Positions 59,684 through 64,000 of a DNA stretch of 64,000 nt are shown piece after piece. Each line of letters starts with the position of its first letter. Within the stretch, counting starts at the first letter, position 1. The stretch covers positions 186,001 to 250,000 of the forward strand of contig NW_026515407.1 of assembly GCF_014898815.1 (NCBI RefSeq), written 5' to 3'. Both the position numbers and the translations under genes were made by a program. This stretch comes from Panonychus citri. Taxonomy: Eukaryota > Arthropoda > Arachnida > Trombidiformes > Tetranychidae. Below the pieces are notes generated by a model. It was given only the letters and a program-made list of their open reading frames with translations. It was not told the origin of the DNA and searched no databases.

Positions 59684-60725
59684 AATTCCAATCAGTGATT
59701 GACTTTAAAAGGGTGATCGCATTGTTGAATGAGGGGCAGTCTCTACTTTTAGGAGCGTGATCAATGTTTTGTTGATTGTTGTTCTTACAGATCAAGCAAC
59801 CAATTGCTCTGTTGTTATTTTCGCATGTGAAGCTCTGATGATTATTTTCTCCTTCCGGGCATTTAAAACATTGAGGTTGATTGTTGCAGAATTTGGTCGA
59901 GTGACCGATACGATTACAATTCGAACAGGATCTAATGTAAAAATCGTCCTTATAAGCAGAGCTTTGTGACCCCATGAATACAAAGGATTTCCTCGCAATG
60001 ATTGTGCGAGCCTCTTTGCTAAGTCTAACCACTACTCTCATCTTCTCGACTTTATTCCTTGACTTGAAGTTTAGGGTGTTGACAATTGCTGCTTCCATTT
60101 CCTCTGGTATATTGTTACGTTGTTTGAATTTTTCAATTGATTCAAGTTGATCAGGATCAATGATGAATGATACTTGAGGATCTAACTTTTTCAGGTTTTC
60201 GATCTCGAGTTCATTCTCCTCTTTTCCCGGTAATTTGGTTTTTAACTTTTCAATCAACTTGCTATCATCAGTGGTGATTCTGATCGATTTTGAGTTGGAG
60301 GTTGAGTTGATTACCCTTATCGAGGTATCATCCTTGGTTAATTGTTTGAGGCTGTTGTGAACTTCGCTAATGTCTACATCAACCTTGGAGGATTTAATGA
60401 TCACCGTTGAGAAGGATGGTTTGGCTTTGGCGACCTGTGCATAGGTTTTCGTTCCATTGTCAAGCCTTTTCTCTAAGTTCTCAATTTTCTCCAATATCTT
60501 CAAACAGTTTCCATCTTGGATGGCGGGTTCAACATTTACCATTGTTTTCTCCAGTGTTTCAAAGATGTTGTTGAGTTGGTTGTTCCATTTTTGTTGATGG
60601 CGTTTCTTTGCCGCCTGGACGGTGTTTTCCATCAGGTCAAGAAATAAGATGTTGATGCTCTTCTTCAATAGAGCTACCTTGTCGCCTGAGATGTTGTCAA
60701 CAAGATCCACGTGTTCTTGACACAT
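59673..60725 (-). CDS. LINE ORF1, gag-like nucleic-acid binding protein
   Basis: 350 aa from ATG 60725. The N-terminal half is helical and charged. The centre resembles the RNA-recognition-like/PRE_C2HC region of ORF1 proteins in Jockey- and I-type LINEs. The C-terminal part has CCHC-type knuckles: CSNCNRIGHSTKFC, CFKCPEGENNHQSFTC and CLICKNNNQQNIDHAPKSRDC. It should coat the element RNA in a ribonucleoprotein. The frame is intact, which argues for a young copy. The stop overlaps the ORF2 start codon by a few bases, consistent with coupled translation. Confidence 0.85.
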   Translation of the reverse strand: MCQEHVDLVDNISGDKVALLKKSINILFLDLMENTVQAAKKRHQQKWNNQLNNIFETLEKTMVNVEPAIQDGNCLKILEKIENLEKRLDNGTKTYAQVAKAKPSFSTVIIKSSKVDVDISEVHNSLKQLTKDDTSIRVINSTSNSKSIRITTDDSKLIEKLKTKLPGKEENELEIENLKKLDPQVSFIIDPDQLESIEKFKQRNNIPEEMEAAIVNTLNFKSRNKVEKMRVVVRLSKEARTIIARKSFVFMGSQSSAYKDDFYIRSCSNCNRIGHSTKFCNNQPQCFKCPEGENNHQSFTCENNNRAIGCLICKNNNQQNIDHAPKSRDCPSFNNAITLLKSITDWNYED

Positions 60726-61071
60726 GATTGTTGGGTTAATTGTACGAGTTTTTGTAACGTTTCAGATACAATCAGGGTACCAACAGATTCGCTGAGACTC
60801 ACTGATCAATTTGTGATTAAATTTGAGGTTTTAATGTTTTTTAATTACAATGATTAATTAATTAATTAGGAGATGATTTAAACACAGACACGATCCCAAA
60901 AGAGAAAAAAAACTACTGCCATCTAGTGTTCTTTTTTGAAACGAATAACAATCTTCTTTTTTTTATTCAATCCAATTTTTCTCAATCATGTTAATTGTTT
61001 TTCTCTTTATTTTGATTGGTAGTTTATTTTTTAAATGATAATAAACAAATTGTAAAAATAACGAAAGTAGT
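60726..61071. other. LINE 5' side and Porcupine 3' flank
   Basis: AT-rich. Contains a CTCF-like core at 60916-60928 (CTGCCATCTAGTG) and no gene. The LINE 5' end is probably near 60.8-60.95 kb. Confidence 0.4.
60916..60928. promoter_or_regulatory. CTCF-like core
   Basis: Reverse complement CACTAGATGGCAG matches CASYAGRKGGCRS. It lies at the presumed 5' boundary of the LINE, so it may be part of the element's own promoter. Confidence 0.3.
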
Positions 61072-62848
61072 TCATTTGATTAGGTAGTAAAATGTTATGG
61101 TGGCAAAACCAATTATATGGGAGTAGAAACCAATATTGAACCAAGTTTCGATTACATGTTTTGTTGATGATTGCTGGAAATTAGAGTGATAGTTAATGAT
61201 TAGAATTGATTGTTGGTGAGTGTTAATTGTGAAAGAGAAAAAGATTTACCTCTTCGTTGAGATCAAAAGATGAGCCTAAATAGGCGAGATGAAACATGGC
61301 CAATAAGGAGAAAGCGATGTTAATTATTATCACCCAAACTGAATTAAAAGGTGTAAGTTTATGATTTCGAGTACATTCAGGTTGATCAATTGAATAGCCA
61401 GAAAATGATTTTAAATGATTTAAAATTATAGTAAAATAATTAATCTTTGTTTTCTTCGTATAAGAACACGATTTAGCACCAATACAAGAATTAAATGTTG
61501 ATGCCAATAAATTTCTGATTAGACTTTCGATCCAAGTTAATAGGCCAAGAGAAAGGAGTACTGACCAGATCTCGAAACGAAAACCCTAAAGAAAATAACA
61601 GACAACAATCAAGAAATTAAATTAACAGGTTTTCCAACAATTAAGTTTAAATTTACTTACATGAATATAAGAGCTAATTGTGTATGTTACAAGAATTGAA
61701 GAGGCAAAATCGAATCTATTTTTACAAGGTTTATATACATCTAGAAGAAAATTAATCAAGAATAATTTGTGTTAATTGTTATTCAATTTTATATCATAAT
61801 TTTTGTTGATTACTTACATTCTTTAAGCCATTGGTGCATCGGAATATCCCAGGCAATGACCACATCCACTAATGACCGAGGTAATTCAACCATCAATGGT
61901 TTGGCGACAATTAAACTAATTGAAAGAATCGATAGTTAACATTAGTAGATTGAAATGATTTAAATTGTGTTATAGTTTGTACACTTACTTTGATCCCCAA
62001 AAAGCATGATTAAATTGAATTAGATGGCAAATAAAATAATGAGATGTACGAAATTGTAAAGCCGTACAATAGGCAATGAACAATTTACCAATTAACTGGC
62101 AAAGAGCGGAAGGTAATATTGTTGTGAGAATATCAACAATTACAATCTCACCGGCACTCATTAGAATTAACATGAAACAATTAGAAAATGCGAGAAAAAT
62201 TAACGATTGAATAAAAGGTAGAATAGTTTGTTTCAATGAATCAATTTTAGAGTATTGGTCAATTGTTTTCTCTAAATTGGGTGGGAAATAACCGCCAATT
62301 GGTAAACTCTGTGGATGAATTAAGTAGGTGATTAGAAAAGGAAAATTGGGTAAACTTTTCTCCTTGTCGATTACTATGACTTTTAGAACACTTTTCAGGG
62401 CAATTAACTTCATCGATGAACACATGAGATGAATTCTCAATCTGATACCATTTCCATAGCCAAAGTAGTAGGTCAATTCGTTTAGAGAAATGGTGACCAC
62501 TATAAATAGCCATAGAGAATTGTTGGTCAGTGATCGACGTAAACTTAACAGAGAAACACCAATAACACAGTAAAGAAGAAATAAAAATGCTAAATGAAGA
62601 TTGTCGAGGAAATTGTTGAAGATTAGAATCAATCCCGCCAACAATATACAGTATCGTCCAACGATTTCTTTCCTGGTTGAGGTGAACATCCAATTAACCA
62701 TTTTCAGGACTATTTTAAGACTTAAATTAACAATTAACATCATCTTGAAGGTGTTAAGAAAGGCATATGTGAGACTGTGTTGAATACAATCAATACAATC
62801 ATTGAGAGTCATTGGATCACCGAAATCCTCGAACTCATCGTCGTCCAT
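61072..62848 (-). CDS. PORCN: Porcupine, protein-serine O-palmitoleoyltransferase
   Basis: Five exons give 491 aa: 61989-62848, 61818-61915, 61661-61740, 61250-61585 and 61072-61173. This is an MBOAT family ER-membrane enzyme that attaches palmitoleate to Wnt proteins so they can be secreted. Diagnostic segments: FLITYLIHPQSLPIGGYFPP, FRTSHYFICHL, VELPRSLVDVVIAWDIPM, LVTYTISSYIHGFRFEIW with the catalytic MBOAT His of the IHGF motif (split by an intron), and a final exon ending HIIGFATITFYYLIK. Many hydrophobic helices fit the family. The start MDDDEFEDFGD is the first ATG, and the acidic cytosolic start is plausible. The third intron falls exactly after the catalytic His codon. The promoter lies in or near the duplicated prominin DNA at 62.9 kb. 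Confidence 0.9.
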
Positions 62849-62903
62849 TACAAAGTCAGTTTACTATTGTATGAGTAGAAAGAAAATATTAAATGTGAAC
62901 AAA

Positions 62904-63940
62904 AGAACATGACAATTAGTATTAATTGTAATTATCTACGTACCTGTCGATTTTTTTTTCGAGTCCACGTTTCAATCTGTTGACATCCAATTCCAAAAGG
63001 GTCGTTTGATTGTACAATTCAGTTCGACATTAATTTCATCTAATTCTGTTTGAAAAGAAATGGGGAAAAGTTCACTTTGATTAATTAAATAGCAGAATAG
63101 CAAAGTTTAATTGAGTCAATTGAGATATTTCATTGTTGTGATTGTTAATTTTTTTTTGCTGTTTAATATGCACACATGAAAAGTTAGTTTAATAACTATT
63201 TTAACAATTGGAAGAGTATTAAGTGTGCTCAGAATCTCAATTGTTGGATATTGATGTTTCATGATCAAGTTAATGATTTAAGCTTCTCAATTCATTCCAT
63301 TCTTATTCCATGATACAAATTATCAAAGGTAACAAAGGTAATCATAGTAATGGTTATTAGAAATCAACAATTTGTCAAAATAAAAATTTAGATTATTAAT
63401 ATTGACCTGTTGCTCTTTGAAAGGTCATCATGAAAAGTTTTACAGTTATCAAGAACGGAACATGATTAAACTGTTATTAACACACAACAAGACAAATGAG
63501 AATAGAAAATTTTAGATTGATCAGGATAAGTGAGATAATCACTATTATTGATTCTATTGATAAACAACGAAGCTTATTATTGATGAGAAGATGGAGAGAG
63601 AAAAAAGAGAAAAAAAGAAAAAAAAATAATTTTCTCATCCTTTTCCTCTTCAAGTTTGACAAAAATACAATTGAACTAAAAATTATACACCATAAACAAT
63701 AGGCCTAAATCTATGGGCTGATGTTTGTTCAATCAAATGAATCAAAAATCAAATGATTAACAAGCTGATTGATGTTTCAAGAAAATAATAAGAAATGAAA
63801 GTTAAACAATTAAACGGATCAAAGTAAACAAAATGAGATAATCAGCTGATTGTTTTCAAAATGAATGTACAATGACTTAAATTGTTTTTGAAGTGATATT
63901 AATCTATTTAGTATCCCATGGATTCAACTGTAAACCAAAA
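62904..63940. repeat. Copy of prominin exon 3 and adjoining introns
   Basis: Copy of 48244-50375 in the same orientation. It retains intron ends, exon 3, and intron sequence up to 63730, then jumps to the 50185 part at 63768-63860, with weaker similarity to about 63940. It starts only about 56 bp upstream of the Porcupine start codon. Confidence 0.9.
62944..63045 (-). pseudogene. Pseudo-exon: broken copy of prominin exon 3
   Basis: Acceptor and GTACGT donor are preserved, but the copy has a 4-bp deletion (TTTC lost near 63020) and two extra T in the T-run near 62951. The length is 102 nt instead of 104 and the frame is lost inside. It cannot encode the prominin segment. Confidence 0.85.
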
Positions 63941-64000
63941 AACACAAAACTCACTAAATGCCAAAAGAATTTATCAAAAAACCAATGGAACAATTAAATT

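Larger units (their letters stand above)
56697..60930 (-). mobile_element. Non-LTR retrotransposon (Jockey/R1-like LINE), near full length
   Basis: Two overlapping ORFs on the minus strand. ORF1 is a gag-like protein with zinc knuckles; ORF2 has an apurinic-type endonuclease followed by a reverse transcriptase with the YADD motif and a C-terminal Cys/His cluster, but no RNase H. The ORF1 stop and ORF2 start overlap (TTATGAGGATTAA at about 59673-59686). GC content and codon use differ visibly from the surrounding AT-rich intergenic DNA. The 5' boundary is uncertain; 60726-60930 is probably 5' UTR. The element lies between Porcupine (ends 61072) and prominin (starts 55442), in the same orientation as both. 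Confidence 0.9.

Noticed and set aside
1..64000. CRISPR arrays, rRNA, tRNA genes, bacterial operon signals
   Set aside because: None seen; spliced genes and simple-repeat content show nuclear eukaryotic DNA. The GA arrays are microsatellites, not CRISPR repeats.

Overview
This window looks like AT-rich nuclear DNA of a small-genome arthropod. Introns are mostly 60-150 bp with GTAAGT/TTTCAG-type borders, genes are tightly packed, and simple GA/TC and CAT repeats fill the gaps. A chitin synthase relic, a class C ABC transporter and the general style suggest a mite, and a spider mite such as Tetranychus is my best guess. That is an inference from style and gene content, not a database match. All exon models below were built by hand from splice signals and reading phase. 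Each complete multi-exon model sums to a whole number of codons with one stop.

Layout. 0-9 kb: the first exon of an atypical Rho-like GTPase (minus), a two-repeat filamin protein (minus), several kb of low-complexity intergenic DNA, and a partial gene for an acidic, possibly secreted protein. 9-14.5 kb: a complete ABCC transporter (1345 aa), the only clear plus-strand gene. 14.6-22.6 kb: a small unrecognised acidic/lysine-rich gene, then the SR-rich splicing factor CLASRP (901 aa). 24-27 kb: a scrambled graveyard of chitin synthase 3' fragments fused to a piece of an unidentified membrane protein. 27.4-40 kb: four complete minus-strand genes in a row: EDEM3 (glycoprotein ERAD), methylmalonate-semialdehyde dehydrogenase, TMX3 (ER thioredoxin) and FBXL16 (F-box/LRR). 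40-45 kb: a decayed copy of the 14.6 kb gene, and an SLC35G-type EamA transporter between diverged direct repeats. 45-55.4 kb: prominin (CD133 family, 984 aa) with one 5.6 kb intron. 56.7-60.9 kb: a nearly intact two-ORF LINE with a single apparent frameshift in ORF2. 61-62.9 kb: Porcupine (Wnt O-acyltransferase, 491 aa). 62.9-63.9 kb: a broken copy of prominin exon 3 and its surrounding introns, directly upstream of Porcupine.

The genes do not form a pathway, although EDEM3 and TMX3 both serve ER glycoprotein folding. The most unusual aspect is not a new enzymatic system but a network of local duplications. At least four sets of fragments (14.6/31.2/40.3 kb; 18.6/24/27 kb; 25.9/31.4 kb; 48/63 kb), plus paired repeats around SLC35G, are copies of one another with deletions and frameshifts. 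Several copies carry promoter-type motifs (YY1-, NRF1- and CTCF-like), so the process may be moving regulatory DNA as well as breaking genes.
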